Counted from the stretch's first letter, positions 1 to 8,965 are shown. The stretch: 64,000 bases of DNA from Amycolatopsis sp. (GCF_025464955.1 NZ_JAODNM010000023.1:1-64000), one strand, 5' to 3'. Made by a program: numbers and translations. Notes: a model not told the origin generated them from the sequence alone.

Positions 1-123
1 GCGGACCCTAACTACCGCAACTCGACGGCGAGTTGCGATGGTTGCGGACCCTAACTACCGCAACTCGACGGCGAGTTGCGATGGTTGCGGACCCTAACTA
101 CCGCAACTCGACGGCGAGTTGCG
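1..123. repeat. Three tandem copies of the 43-bp palindromic repeat
   Basis: Each copy is a 22-bp hairpin with 9-base arms CGCAACTCG and CGAGTTGCG around the 4-base loop ACGG. The copies lie at 16-37, 59-80 and 102-123, exactly 43 bp apart, and the 21-bp spacers (ATGGTTGCGG then ACCCTAACTAC) are identical. The array may extend left of the window. It ends 8 bp from the stop codon of the C39-like peptidase, so a terminator role is possible. The same unit recurs near 7.7, 56.9 and 60.9 kb. Confidence 0.9.
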
Positions 124-131
124 AGTGGGGG

Positions 132-1397
132 TTATGGCCAGGGGGTGATGATGTAGGCGATCCCTCCGGGGCCGCTCGCGACCGCGCCGGTGGCGGTGTA
201 GCGCTGCGTGCGCTGCCAGATCTTCTCGAACTGGGCCCGCTGGTAGACGTTGCGCACGCGGCCGTCGTTGCTCGACGCCGGGTCGTTGACGATCACGTCT
301 CCGGCCTTCGTGAAGCCGACGACGACCATGATGTGCCCGGACGTGCCGTACCCGGCGCCGTCGAGCTCGCTGGAGAGGAACGACTGCGACGTGATCACCG
401 GGATCCCGCGCGCGATGTACCCCTCGAGCTCGTTCAGCGAGTGCAGCCGCGTGATGTGCCCGTGGAGGCCGAGGCTGGCCGCGTAGGCGGTGTTGAACGG
501 CCAGTTCCCGGTGCCCTCGTAGCTGTAGTCATAGGTATAGCGGGCCGCGTAGTCGACGGTCGGGTCGACGGAACCGGTGGGAATCCACGACATGTCGGCC
601 GTGCTCGGGTGCTTGCGCCAGTATTCGGCGACCATCTCCGTCGACGTCGGGCTGCACCAGTTCTCACCGCCACCGCCGTACTCCGGGAACTGACCTTTGT
701 GCAGGTTCTGCGCGTACTCGGGCACCTTCAGTTCGATGCCGGAAGCGATGCCGGGCTTCGTGGCCTGCACGTCGAACCGGTCCGGGACCATCGACGTCAT
801 CGCGCCGACGGACTCGACCGACGGCGTGACGTGCGTGCCCGCTTCGCGGTACAGGCTGACGCGCAGCTGGTACGACCGCAGCGTGACGCCTGGTTTGGTG
901 CTCAGCGTGTCGACGTCGATTCCGGCGTTGGAGTCGCTCTGGCCGTCGACGCTGGTGCGCTGGATGTCCGCGTCACCGCTGGCCCAGCGGCCCATCACGT
1001 ACCAGGCCGTCTCCGTGCCGGTCGACGTCGTGCCCCTGGCCTCGACCTGCAGCCACGTCTTCGCGGGCGTCGAGGCGTTCCAAGACGCGATGAGCTGCGT
1101 GGCGTCGAAGCCCTGCCGGTAGGCCGGCGACGTCCATTGCCCGAATTCGTACGTCTTCGTCGTGCCGAGCGCGGGTTCGGTGTGCTGGATGCTGCCGATC
1201 GGCCGGCTGATGCGGAGCCCGCCGCGATCGGTGGTCAGCCCGTCGAGCTTCCCCTCGCGGAACGCGCCGGACCCCGTCCACTGGTGGTAGTTGATCGACT
1301 CGTCGTCGGCGTGGCCCGGCTGCGCCTGGGCGACTTGGACGGTCATGCTGGTCATCATCGCGACCGTGACGAACGTGATCAAACGACGTGCGCGCAT
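132..1397 (-). CDS. Secreted C39-like cysteine peptidase family protein
   Basis: A 421-residue exported protein. The first 25 or so residues form a signal peptide (MRARR, a hydrophobic stretch, then a VAQAQ cleavage region). Residues 30-220 have no motif I recognise and may bind a substrate or surface. The C-terminal 190 residues match the Peptidase_C39_2 papain-like fold: candidate catalytic Cys in ENWCSPTSTEM (about residue 248), His in SGHIMVVVGF (about 355) and the following VNDPAS. Substrate unknown. The frame is open upstream to a GTG at 1433, but the ATG at 1397 has GGAG just before it and puts the signal peptide at the N-terminus. Its 3' end abuts the hairpin repeats. Confidence 0.85.
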   Translation of the reverse strand: MRARRLITFVTVAMMTSMTVQVAQAQPGHADDESINYHQWTGSGAFREGKLDGLTTDRGGLRISRPIGSIQHTEPALGTTKTYEFGQWTSPAYRQGFDATQLIASWNASTPAKTWLQVEARGTTSTGTETAWYVMGRWASGDADIQRTSVDGQSDSNAGIDVDTLSTKPGVTLRSYQLRVSLYREAGTHVTPSVESVGAMTSMVPDRFDVQATKPGIASGIELKVPEYAQNLHKGQFPEYGGGGENWCSPTSTEMVAEYWRKHPSTADMSWIPTGSVDPTVDYAARYTYDYSYEGTGNWPFNTAYAASLGLHGHITRLHSLNELEGYIARGIPVITSQSFLSSELDGAGYGTSGHIMVVVGFTKAGDVIVNDPASSNDGRVRNVYQRAQFEKIWQRTQRYTATGAVASGPGGIAYIITPWP

Positions 1398-1461
1398 CCG
1401 GACTCCATCCCTCAGTATGTCGAGGATTTTCACCCTTTCGTGAGGCCGTGTAAAGAACTAC

Positions 1462-1863
1462 CTACAGGACAGCCTGGGTTTGTGTCGTCTTCGCGACCAA
1501 CTTGCCGTCGCCGTCGCGCAGTTCGGTCTCGACGACGATCACTCTGCGTCCGGCGTGTAGCGCGCGTGCGGTCGCCACGACGTGCCCTTCGCGGACCGCG
1601 CGCAGGAAGTTCGTCTTCGACTCGATCGTCGTCGTGCCCTGGGCGCCTTCGGGCAGGTTGAGGAACGCGCACACCGCGCCGGTGGCGTCCGCCAGCGACA
1701 TCAGCGCGCCACCGTGCAGCGCCCCGCCGAGCGTGCAGAGGGAGTCTTCCCAGGTCAGCCGTGCGCGGACGAGGTCGGCGGAGTGCTCCAGCGCCTCGAT
1801 GCCCAGCCGTTCGGCGAACGGCATCGTCTGGTGGAACAGGGCCGTGCCTTCGGTGTCGGTCAT
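1462..1863 (-). CDS. PaaI-family hotdog-fold thioesterase
   Basis: A 133-residue single hotdog domain, the usual length for PaaI/YbgC-type acyl-CoA thioesterases, which hydrolyse acyl- or aryl-CoA esters in the cytoplasm. The family signature GGALHGGALMSLADATG lies around residues 46-62, followed by the beta-strand region TTTIESKTNFLRAVREG. Preferred acyl group cannot be read from sequence. It has the same strand as the C39-like peptidase downstream (65 bp gap) and the pentapeptide protein upstream (36 bp gap), but nothing shows a joint function. The many acyl-CoA genes elsewhere in the window make a housekeeping CoA-recycling role plausible. Confidence 0.9.
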   Translation of the reverse strand: MTDTEGTALFHQTMPFAERLGIEALEHSADLVRARLTWEDSLCTLGGALHGGALMSLADATGAVCAFLNLPEGAQGTTTIESKTNFLRAVREGHVVATARALHAGRRVIVVETELRDGDGKLVAKTTQTQAVL

Positions 1864-1899
1864 ACCGGCGAGCCTGCCGGACGCGCTGAGCCGCGTCGA

Positions 1900-2811
1900 T
1901 TACCCCTCGGGTAATGGCTGCCGCTTGACTCGGCCGTCTGCTGCCATGATCCAACCGGCAGGCCAGGCGTGCTCGACGTCGTCCGGCAGAGGTCCGGCGT
2001 GCGCGTCGTCGAATTCCACGGCGTCGTCGAACTCGGCGCCGTTGAAGTACGCGCGGCCGTCGAAACGGGCTTGTTTGAACTCCGCGAAGGAGTCGAAGTG
2101 CGTGTAGGCGAAGCGGGCTTCGCCGGTGAAGTGTGTGCCGCGGAATCGCGCCGGGCCGACGAACTTGGTGCGGGTGCAGAGCATTTTCCGGACCTCGCGG
2201 TCCACCAGGTGCCAGTCGAACAGCGTGGCTCCGCGCAGGTCCAGATCGGTGTCCGGCCAGAACTTCGGGTCACCCGGAAGCAGGTGGGCTTGGAGGATGC
2301 GCTGGGCGGTCATCCGCACCTGCTGTTCCTGGATCTCGGCAGGCTTTACGGACCGAGGGTTCTTGCTGGGCATCCGGAGGTACGCACAGAACACCTCGAC
2401 GACGGTCTGCCGGTGCTCGGGACTGTTCTGCGCGAGCCGCTCAAGCGCGTAGAGCCCGGCGAGACGCACCGGCGCCTTGTCCGAGCCGAGCTGCTCAGCG
2501 GACTTCGAGTACAGGTCGGTGATCCGCCGCTCGGTGGCGTCGTGGCGGACGTCAGCGGCTGCGCGTTCCTTCTGCTCAAGGTCCAGCTCGGTCGATCGCT
2601 GGCGTCGTGCGGCCAGCAGCAACGCCACCGCGCCACCCGTGCCGACCACGATGCTCCCGGCCGTCTTGATGGCGTCCAGGCTCGCATTGTCCCGGGCGTC
2701 GCCGGACCCGAACTCGCCCAGCAGCAACCACGCCGACCCGATCGCCACCACGATCAGCACCGCCGCCCCCGCCCAGATGGCGGTGGTGGACAGCGCTCTT
2801 GTTTTCCGCAT
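1900..2811 (-). CDS. Membrane-anchored pentapeptide-repeat protein
   Basis: A 303-residue protein with two N-terminal membrane segments (about residues 10-32 and 50-67). A charged, probably helical cytoplasmic stretch follows (RRQRSTELDLEQKERAAADV), then YSKSAEQLGSDKAPVRLAGLYALERLAQ, a block common in actinobacterial pentapeptide proteins, here spanning about 105-130. The C-terminal 100 residues carry weak pentapeptide repeats of the A(N/D)LxX type (TDLDLRGATLFDWHL, then units such as ARFRGTHF and ARFAYTHF). The fold is a right-handed quadrilateral beta-helix. No function is established for this subgroup. It starts 18 bp after the sugar-permease stop, so it may be read from the same transcript. 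Confidence 0.85.
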   Translation of the reverse strand: MRKTRALSTTAIWAGAAVLIVVAIGSAWLLLGEFGSGDARDNASLDAIKTAGSIVVGTGGAVALLLAARRQRSTELDLEQKERAAADVRHDATERRITDLYSKSAEQLGSDKAPVRLAGLYALERLAQNSPEHRQTVVEVFCAYLRMPSKNPRSVKPAEIQEQQVRMTAQRILQAHLLPGDPKFWPDTDLDLRGATLFDWHLVDREVRKMLCTRTKFVGPARFRGTHFTGEARFAYTHFDSFAEFKQARFDGRAYFNGAEFDDAVEFDDAHAGPLPDDVEHAWPAGWIMAADGRVKRQPLPEG

Positions 2812-2829
2812 CTGTGCATGATGCCGGTA

Positions 2830-3657
2830 CTAACCCCGCAGCCCCGACTCGGCGACGCCCTTGACCAGGTAGCGCTGGAGGGCGACGAAGACGAGCACGA
2901 TCGGCAGAATCGACACCGCCGCGGCCAGGAACAGCAGGTTGATCTTCGGGTTCTGCGAGGTCAGCAGGCCGGACAGGGCGACCTGCACGGTCCATGTCGA
3001 CGGGTCCTGGGCGATGATCAGCGGCCACAGGAACGCGTTCCAGCTGCCGATGAAGTTGATCACCGCGAGCGCAGCGAAGAAGCCCTTCGAGTTTGGCGCG
3101 ACGATCCGCCAGAACACGCCCCACCGGCTCAACCCGTCCATCCGCCCTGCCTCCTCGAGCTCCCTCGGGAAGTCCAGGAAGTACTGGCGGAACAGAAAAG
3201 TGGTGAACGCGCTGAACAGGCCAGGGACGATCAGCCCGCGCAGGTCGGAGATCCAGCCCAGCGTCGACACCACCACGAACGTCGGCACGAAGGTGACCGA
3301 CGTCGGGATCATCAACGTCGCGATCACCCCGTACAGCACCTTTTTCGCGTGCCGGTAGGGGATCCGGGCCAGGCCGTAGCCCGCCAGGGAGCACAGCAGC
3401 AGCTGCCCGAGGGTCTGCAGCGTCGCGACGACAGTCGAGTTGACCAGGCTCCGCGCGAACGGCACGGTCTCGTCGTCGAAGAGCTGGCCGAAGTTCTCCC
3501 AGTGGATCTTCGACGGGAAGAACGTCCAGTTCGGCGCGGTGATCTCGGCACGCGTCGCCAAGCCGTTGCGCACGAGCAGGTAGAACGGCAGCAGGAACAG
3601 GACCGCCGCGATCACCAGTGCCGTCCACCGCGCGACCGCGCCGGTCGCGCTCCTCAC
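2830..3657 (-). CDS. CUT1 sugar ABC transporter permease, MalG type
   Basis: A 275-residue inner-membrane permease with about six transmembrane segments and the cytoplasmic EAA loop that docks the ATPase (EEAGRMDGLSRWGVFWRIVAPNSKG). It pairs with the MalF-type permease to form the translocation pore. The GTG start at 3657 overlaps the stop of the upstream permease (GTGA), the usual translational coupling for this family; longer in-frame reading upstream runs through the partner gene and is not real. No ATPase gene is nearby, so a shared MsiK-type ATPase elsewhere is likely. Substrate unknown. Confidence 0.93.
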   Translation of the reverse strand: MRSATGAVARWTALVIAAVLFLLPFYLLVRNGLATRAEITAPNWTFFPSKIHWENFGQLFDDETVPFARSLVNSTVVATLQTLGQLLLCSLAGYGLARIPYRHAKKVLYGVIATLMIPTSVTFVPTFVVVSTLGWISDLRGLIVPGLFSAFTTFLFRQYFLDFPRELEEAGRMDGLSRWGVFWRIVAPNSKGFFAALAVINFIGSWNAFLWPLIIAQDPSTWTVQVALSGLLTSQNPKINLLFLAAAVSILPIVLVFVALQRYLVKGVAESGLRG

Positions 3658-4565
3658 TCGCCCACCCTGGTGAACCGGAAGACGCGGCCCTGCAACAACG
3701 TGACCAGCGCGATCAGCAGCGCCAGGATGATCGCGCCGGCACTGCCGCGCCCGAGGTCCTGGCCGCCGGAGCCCAACGACGTGTAGTAGAGATACACCAG
3801 CGGCGGCCGCGCGTACGGCGGATAGCCGCGGGAGTCGCCCATGATGTTGTAGAACTCGTCGAACGCCTGATATGCGTTGATCAGGTTCAGCAGTAGCACC
3901 GCGACAGCCGTCGCCCGCAGCTGCGGCAGCGTGATGTACCGGAAGATCTGCCAGCCGGGTTTCGCGCCGTCGAGCCACGCGGCTTCGTACAGCTGGTCCG
4001 GGATCCGGTGCAGCGCGGCGATGAACAGGATCATGTAGAACCCGAGCTGCAGCCACAGCCGCGCGGTCACCAGCACGATCCAGTACAGCGGCGGGCTGAC
4101 CGTGCCCGTCCACGCGACCGGGTCGAGGTGGAACAGCCCGAGCACGCTGTTGACCAGGCCGTACCGCACGCCGGAGAACAGCGAAACCTTCCACACCAAC
4201 GACGCCACGACGTACGAGCAGGCGAACGGCAGGAAGAACACCGAGCGGAAGAACGCCCGCGCGAACCGGAGCCGGTTCACCGCGAGCGCGAGGGCCAACG
4301 ACAGCACGAACGTCACCGGCACGATCAACACCGCGAACACGCTGAACGTGCCTAGGCTGGACAGGAACGCGTCGTTGCTCAGCATCGCGACGTAGTTGTC
4401 CAACCCGACGAACGTCGTCGGGTTCACGGTGTTGCGCGCGTCGAAGAAGCTGAGGTACGCGCTCCAGCCGATCGGCAGGTACACGAACACCGCGAGACCG
4501 ATCACGAACGGGCCGACGAACAGCCAGAACGCCCGCGCATCGCGGCGGGCCGTCTTCCGCGCCAC
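3654..4565 (-). CDS. CUT1 sugar ABC transporter permease, MalF type
   Basis: A 303-residue permease with six predicted membrane helices, starting in FWLFVGPFVIGLAVFVYLP, and the EAA motif in YEAAWLDGAKPGWQIFRYITLP. It forms a heterodimer with the MalG-type partner. The GTG start at 4565 overlaps the TAG stop of the binding-protein gene by one base, and its own stop overlaps the partner start by four, so the three genes form one operon (binding protein, MalF, MalG). The open frame continues upstream through the binding protein gene in another frame and is not coding there. Confidence 0.93.
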   Translation of the reverse strand: MARKTARRDARAFWLFVGPFVIGLAVFVYLPIGWSAYLSFFDARNTVNPTTFVGLDNYVAMLSNDAFLSSLGTFSVFAVLIVPVTFVLSLALALAVNRLRFARAFFRSVFFLPFACSYVVASLVWKVSLFSGVRYGLVNSVLGLFHLDPVAWTGTVSPPLYWIVLVTARLWLQLGFYMILFIAALHRIPDQLYEAAWLDGAKPGWQIFRYITLPQLRATAVAVLLLNLINAYQAFDEFYNIMGDSRGYPPYARPPLVYLYYTSLGSGGQDLGRGSAGAIILALLIALVTLLQGRVFRFTRVGE

Positions 4566-5869
4566 TAGCCGTACAAGCGCTTGAGCTCGGCCTTGGCGGC
4601 GTCGACAGCGGTTTTCGTGGTCGCCACCGGGTCCGCGCCCTCCTTGGCGATCTTCGCGACCGCGTCCGACAGCGCGGTGTTCGCCTGCGCAGTCCAGACC
4701 GGACCGCCGACGAGGTGGCTGCTCTCCTTGACGAACTTCGCCGCGTCCGCCGCCGGTCCGGTTTTGAGGTTCGTGGCCCCCTCGATCAGGCTCTGCCTCG
4801 CGGGGACGTGGAAGCCGAACTTCGTCGCGAACTCGAGCTGGTCGGCGGTCTGGTCGATCCAGAGCCACTTGACGAAGTCCTTGGCGGCACCGACGTTCGG
4901 GCTCTTCGCGTTGATCATCGAGCCGTACGCGCCGACCGGGACCGACACCGCGCCGCTGTCGTCGAGCTTCGGGAATGGCAGCACCGCGAAGTCGTCCTTC
5001 AGCGCGGCCTGGATCTTCGGCATGTTCCACAGCCCGGTCCACTGCATCGCGGCGAGCCCGTCGATGAACGCGGCCGGGTCGGACCAGTCCGTCGGTGCCC
5101 CGAGCAGCAGCGAGTTGTTCGTGTTCAACGCCCTCAGCTTGCCGAACGCCGTCGCCGCGCGCGGGTCGTCGAAGCCTGCGGACTTGTTGTCCTTGCCCAG
5201 GTAGTCGAGCCCGGCCGACCACAGCAGCGGCCCGGTCAGTGTGCCGACGCCGCCGTCGTTGCCGACGAACAGGCCTTTGACGTTACCGGTGGTTAGCTTG
5301 GCGGCCGCGTCGATCAGCGCGTCGACGGTCTGCGGCGGTTGGAGCCCGGCGGCCTGCAGCAGGCTCTTGCGGTAGAAGAGGACCTGCGTGTCGGTGGCCT
5401 GCGGGATGCCGTACACCTTGCCCTCGACGGTCTGCGCGGCGAGCACGGCCGGGCTGAAGTCGCCCTTGACCGGGTTGATCAGGTCGTCGAGCGCGACGAC
5501 CTGGTTCTGTCGCACCCAGTCGATCTTGACCTGCGCCTCGAACACGTCCGGGACCGCGCTGTTCTGCAGAGCGGTGACGATTTTCGAGTCGTAGTCACCC
5601 GGGTTCCACTGCACGGTGACCTTGGCTTTGGTGTACGCGGCCGCGTAGCGCTTGACGGCGTCTTGCACGCCGTCCTCGCCGTACGCGTGGTACCACTGCT
5701 GGAGATTCGCCGGCGGTGGCGGGGCGGGCGTCGCGGAAAACGCCGTCGACGGCGGCGGATCACCCGCCCGGCCCGTGTTGGAACCGCACGCGGCGGCGAA
5801 CGCGCCCGCGGCGGTCATCCCCGCGACTGAAAAGAATGAACGCCTGCTTCGCGGCGACCCAGAAACCAT
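4565..5869 (-). CDS. Sugar ABC transporter substrate-binding lipoprotein, probably Tat-exported
   Basis: A 434-residue extracellular solute-binding protein (SBP_bac_1 fold) for the importer downstream. The N-terminus has a twin-arginine signal (SPRSRRSFFSV) and a lipobox ending AFAAACGS, so it should be exported folded by Tat and lipid-anchored at Cys near residue 29. Typical hinge-family stretches include VYGIPQATDTQVLFYRKSLL and MQWTGLWNMP. I chose the ATG at 5869, which puts the RR motif about eight residues in; a GTG at 5929 directly after the ligase stop is also open and would add 20 residues. Ligand unknown. No ATPase gene accompanies it. Confidence 0.88.
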   Translation of the reverse strand: MVSGSPRSRRSFFSVAGMTAAGAFAAACGSNTGRAGDPPPSTAFSATPAPPPPANLQQWYHAYGEDGVQDAVKRYAAAYTKAKVTVQWNPGDYDSKIVTALQNSAVPDVFEAQVKIDWVRQNQVVALDDLINPVKGDFSPAVLAAQTVEGKVYGIPQATDTQVLFYRKSLLQAAGLQPPQTVDALIDAAAKLTTGNVKGLFVGNDGGVGTLTGPLLWSAGLDYLGKDNKSAGFDDPRAATAFGKLRALNTNNSLLLGAPTDWSDPAAFIDGLAAMQWTGLWNMPKIQAALKDDFAVLPFPKLDDSGAVSVPVGAYGSMINAKSPNVGAAKDFVKWLWIDQTADQLEFATKFGFHVPARQSLIEGATNLKTGPAADAAKFVKESSHLVGGPVWTAQANTALSDAVAKIAKEGADPVATTKTAVDAAKAELKRLYG

Positions 5870-5929
5870 GCCCCACACCCCATCCCCAGCGCGCCGGAAA
5901 ATCCATCCGACGCGCCGGAGACTTTCCAC

Positions 5930-7558
5930 CTAGAGGTGGGAGATGTCGAGCTTTCCCTCGTTGTGGAACGCGCGGAGGCGCTTTTTGTCGAACTTGCCGA
6001 CGCTCGTCTTGGGCACCTCGTCGACGAAGGTCCAGTTCTCCGGCAGCTGCCACTTCGCGACCTTGTCGGTCAGGTAGTCGCGCAGTTCCTCGGCCGTGAC
6101 GCTCTGGCCTTCCTTCACCACGACGGCGACCAGCGGGCGCTCGTCCCACTTCTCGTCGGGGATGCCGACGACGGCCGCCTCGGCGACGGCAGGGTGTCCC
6201 ATCACCGCGTTTTCCAGGTCGACCGAGGAAATCCATTCGCCACCGGACTTGATGACGTCCTTCGCGCGGTCGGTCAAGGTCAGGAAGCCGTCGTGGGTGA
6301 TCTTGCCGACGTCGCCGGTGCGCAGCCAGCCGTCGTGGAACTTGTCCGGGTCGACGTCCGCGCCACCGAGGTAGGCACCCGCGATCCACGGGCCCTGGAC
6401 CTCGAGCTCGCCGACGCTCTCGCCGTCCCACGGCAGGACGTCGCCGGAGTCGCCGACCAGCCGCGCGGTGACCGATGCCGGGAAACGCCCCTGGCTGTAG
6501 CGGTACGCCCAGGCGGCGTCGCCGGTCGCGGCCTTCGGTGGCCGAGCGACGCTGCCCAGCGGCGAGGTCTCGGTCATGCCCCACGCGTGCACGACCGTGA
6601 CGCCGTGGCGTTCCTGGAAGGTGTGCATCATCGACGGCGGCACCGCCGAACCGCCGATGACGACCTCCTTCAGGTAGGAGATGTCCTGCGGGTTGGCGTC
6701 GAGCTGCTGCAGCAGGCCCTGCCACACGGTCGGGACGGCGGCGGCGAACTCGGGCCGCTCGACTTCGAGCATCTCTGCGATCGGCTTCGGCTGGAGGAAC
6801 CTGTCCGGCATAAGCAGCGACGCGCCGACCATCAGCGCGGCATACGGCAGGCCCCACGACATCGCGTGGAACATCGGGACGATCACGAGCGCCTTGTCGC
6901 CCTGGGCGAGCCGCATGCTGTCGCTCATGCAGACCTGCATCGAGTGCAGCCAGATCGAGCGGTGCGAGTACGCGACGCCCTTGGGATCACCCGTGGTGCC
7001 CGAGGTGTAGCAGATCGCGGCCGCGGAACGTTCGTCGATCTCCGGCCAGTCGAACTCGTCGGACTGCGCGTCCAGCAGCGCGGAGTAGGAGTGGACCTGG
7101 ACGCCGGCGGGTGCTTCGAGCGTCGACGCGTCCCCGTTGGCGACGATGACGTGCTTGACGGTCTTCATCTCCGGCAGCTGCTTCGCCAGCAGCGGCACGA
7201 GCGTGCCGTCGACGATCACGACGTGGTCCTCGGCGTGGTTCGCGACATAGACGAGCTGCTCGGGGAACAGGCGGATGTTGAGGGTGTGCAGCACTGCGCC
7301 CATCGCCGGGATGGCCGCGTAGATGGTCAGGTGCTCGGCGTTGTTCCACATGAACGTGGCGACGCGCTGATCTCCTGTGACACCCAGTCCGCGAAGCGCG
7401 TTTGCCAGCTTCGCTGCCTTCTTGCCGACCTCGCCGTAGGTCTCGCGGCGGGCACCTGAATCGGTCCAGGTGATCACTTCGGCCTCGGAATGCACGGTGG
7501 ACCCGTGGCGCAGCAACCGCGCCAACGACAGCTGCCCGTCCTGCATAGTGCTCAACAT
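5930..7558 (-). CDS. FadD-like fatty-acyl-CoA ligase (adenylate-forming)
   Basis: A 542-residue member of the ANL superfamily, which activates a carboxylic acid with ATP and transfers it to CoA. The P-loop-like A3 motif CYTSGTTGDPKGVAYSHRS lies near residue 182, the acyl-site motif GWGMTETSP-type sequence (HAWGMTETSPLGS) near 330, the hinge motif DGWLRTGDVGKITHDG near 420 and DRAKDVIKSGGEWISS near 441; the C-terminal catalytic lysine is in PKTSVGKFDKKRLR. The pattern fits the medium/long-chain FadD group. It starts at ATG 7558. The sugar-binding protein follows 60 bp downstream on the same strand, though the functions look unrelated. Confidence 0.92.
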   Translation of the reverse strand: MLSTMQDGQLSLARLLRHGSTVHSEAEVITWTDSGARRETYGEVGKKAAKLANALRGLGVTGDQRVATFMWNNAEHLTIYAAIPAMGAVLHTLNIRLFPEQLVYVANHAEDHVVIVDGTLVPLLAKQLPEMKTVKHVIVANGDASTLEAPAGVQVHSYSALLDAQSDEFDWPEIDERSAAAICYTSGTTGDPKGVAYSHRSIWLHSMQVCMSDSMRLAQGDKALVIVPMFHAMSWGLPYAALMVGASLLMPDRFLQPKPIAEMLEVERPEFAAAVPTVWQGLLQQLDANPQDISYLKEVVIGGSAVPPSMMHTFQERHGVTVVHAWGMTETSPLGSVARPPKAATGDAAWAYRYSQGRFPASVTARLVGDSGDVLPWDGESVGELEVQGPWIAGAYLGGADVDPDKFHDGWLRTGDVGKITHDGFLTLTDRAKDVIKSGGEWISSVDLENAVMGHPAVAEAAVVGIPDEKWDERPLVAVVVKEGQSVTAEELRDYLTDKVAKWQLPENWTFVDEVPKTSVGKFDKKRLRAFHNEGKLDISHL

Positions 7559-7682
7559 CGTGTACTCCCGCTGGTCTGTTCGGCGGTGAACTCCTGGTTG
7601 ACCGCGACTCTAATCCTGATCAGCGGGGGCGGGCATGCCCGGCGGAAAGCAACCGTTTTGTCACGGCTACCGGTCAGTAGCC

Positions 7683-7747
7683 CGCAATTCGACGGCGACT
7701 TGCGGTCGTTGTGCACGCTAAGTATCGCAACTCGACGGCGAGTTGCG
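7683..7747. repeat. Two copies of the 43-bp palindromic repeat
   Basis: The hairpins lie at 7683-7704 (arms CGCAATTCG/CGACTTGCG, decayed by two changes) and 7726-7747 (perfect arms CGCAACTCG/CGAGTTGCG). Start-to-start spacing is again exactly 43 bp, although the spacer sequence has diverged. This locus lies upstream of the ligase, not at a gene end. Confidence 0.85.
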
Positions 7748-8546
7748 GGCCGGTTCTGGGGCATTCATCCCACTTGCGCGTCGGCGCACGGCGATCGGAC
7801 GCGTGCGAGCTTGTCCTACTAACGGGTGTCTCGCGCCACGGCTTCGGGACCGTTCGGGACGTCTTTTGCCGACGTCGGGGCGGGGTCTGCAGGTCGCTGA
7901 CAAGCCGGTCCGGCAGCCTGACCAGCGGTGGCCGCCGCGCTCGTTCGGACTGGGCGTCGCCGGGCGGTTCGGGGGCCCGGCGCCGCCGCCAGGGCGATCG
8001 GATCGGCGCGACGCCGCGTGCTTGCCTGAGCTCGGTGCCGAGTGGTTCAGCCGGGTTCACCGGCCACTGTGGTCACGAACCGTGATCATCGGCCGGAACC
8101 GTTGAGCGGCAAGCGGAATTGGAGATCCACAACGGATCGGCACGCCCGACGGCCCCGGGTCGGCGCGGGACGGTCAGTCGGCCGGAAATCGGGGGTGACA
8201 GGCGCCGTTGATGATCATCCACAGTGGACTAGCGCGGGTCGGGATCGGTCTGCTGTGGGGCCGGCGGCAGGGTGTCCGAAGCCTCGCCCGGCGGGGTGAT
8301 TCCCCGGCTGCCGACGGCTCGACGAACAGTGTTCGCCGATGCTCCTGAACGCTGTTTTCGCTGGCCGGGGGCCGGGCGCGGCGGGTTGCCCGAAGGTGGG
8401 TACCCGGGTAGGAAGTGCGTGTCGGTTTCACGCCCCTGATCTGGGTGGCGTTTACTGGGGCCGTGGTAAGAGACGGCTTGGCCAGCGCTTGCATGAGCAA
8501 GCATTGGAGAAGCGAGTCGTCGCCGCGATAAGCGGAACTCGAGATG

Positions 8547-8553
8547 GAAAGGA
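8547..8553 (+). promoter_or_regulatory. Ribosome binding site fixing the mihF TTG start
   Basis: GAAAGGA ends 8 bases before TTG 8562. An in-frame ATG at 8544 lies upstream of this site and would add six residues unlike the family N-terminus (ALPTLTPEQR), so the TTG is preferred. Confidence 0.75.
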
Positions 8554-8561
8554 CTAATACG

Positions 8562-8873
8562 TTGGCTCTGCCCACGTTGACTCCGGAGCAGCGCGCCGAC
8601 GCCTTGGCCAAGGCGGCCATCGCTCGTAAGGCCCGCTCCGAGCTGCTTGCCTCGATCAAATCCGGCCAGGAGAGCATCGACAAGGTGCTCAAGAAGGCCA
8701 AGGAAGACAAGACCATTGGCAAGACCAAGGTCATGCAGCTGCTCAAGGCCGTGCCGGGACTCGGCGCGGTAAAGGTCGCGGCCCTGCTCGAGCAGGCCGG
8801 CATCGACCCGGACCGGCGCGCAGCCGGTCTCGGCGAGCGCCAGCGCGAAGCCCTGCTCGACGCGCTCAAGTAA
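8562..8873 (+). CDS. mihF: Integration host factor, actinobacterial type (mIHF/sIHF)
   Basis: A 103-residue nucleoid-associated protein. The family binds DNA without sequence strictness, bends it, and in Streptomyces and mycobacteria affects chromosome compaction, topology and secondary metabolism. The N-terminal helix ALPTLTPEQRADALAKA and the helix-two-turn-helix region (VLKKAKEDKTIGKTKV, then LLKAVPGLGAVKVAALLE) match the family closely across the full length. The start is TTG, set by a ribosome site 8 bases upstream. In many actinobacteria this gene sits beside gmk (guanylate kinase); here it stands alone, followed by a strong hairpin and then isochorismate synthase. Confidence 0.95.
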   Translation: MALPTLTPEQRADALAKAAIARKARSELLASIKSGQESIDKVLKKAKEDKTIGKTKVMQLLKAVPGLGAVKVAALLEQAGIDPDRRAAGLGERQREALLDALK

Positions 8874-8896
8874 GACATTTCCGCAGCTCAGCGGGC

Positions 8897-8936
8897 ATGG
8901 GTGGAAAGTGTTGCCCCGGTGACACTTTCCACCCAT
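8897..8936 (+). terminator. Perfect 15-bp inverted repeat after mihF
   Basis: Arms ATGGGTGGAAAGTGT (8897-8911) and its exact complement (8922-8936) enclose a 10-base loop. It begins 23 bases after the mihF stop and has no T-run, as is common for actinobacterial terminators. It ends 29 bases before the isochorismate synthase start. Confidence 0.75.
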
Positions 8937-8965
8937 CACCCCGAAATCCTGGGACGCTGGGAAGC

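Larger units (their letters stand above)
7559..8561. other. 1-kb intergenic region between FadD-like ligase and mihF
   Basis: No convincing gene: the open frames here are arginine/proline-rich, lack family resemblance and have no ribosome site. It holds two hairpin repeats (7683-7747) and, close to mihF, a perfect 6-bp inverted repeat GCTTGC-ATGA-GCAAGC at 8487-8502. The long 5' region of mihF probably contains its promoter(s), but I could not fix one. Confidence 0.6.

Noticed and set aside
1..123. CRISPR-like array
   Set aside because: Repeats are regularly spaced, but spacers are identical rather than unique, there are only three units and no cas gene.
33..1661. 542-residue plus-strand open frame over the C39-like peptidase
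   Set aside because: It is a high-GC antisense shadow, Arg/Val/Gly-rich, begins inside the hairpin repeat and has no ribosome site or family motif.
1969..3786. 605-residue plus-strand open frame across the pentapeptide and permease genes
   Set aside because: It spans two well-supported genes on the other strand, and its composition is that of a shadow frame.
4194..5222. Long N-terminal extensions of the sugar permeases
   Set aside because: The frames are open only because of high GC. The extension sequence is Arg-rich shadow over the neighbouring gene, and coupled GTG starts fit better.
7674..8085. Overlapping ORFs of 120-128 residues upstream of mihF
   Set aside because: Arg/Pro-rich on both strands, start in or beside the hairpin repeats and resemble no family.
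8897..8965. Longer isochorismate synthase start at 8897
   Set aside because: It would begin inside the terminator hairpin and adds residues not found in the family.
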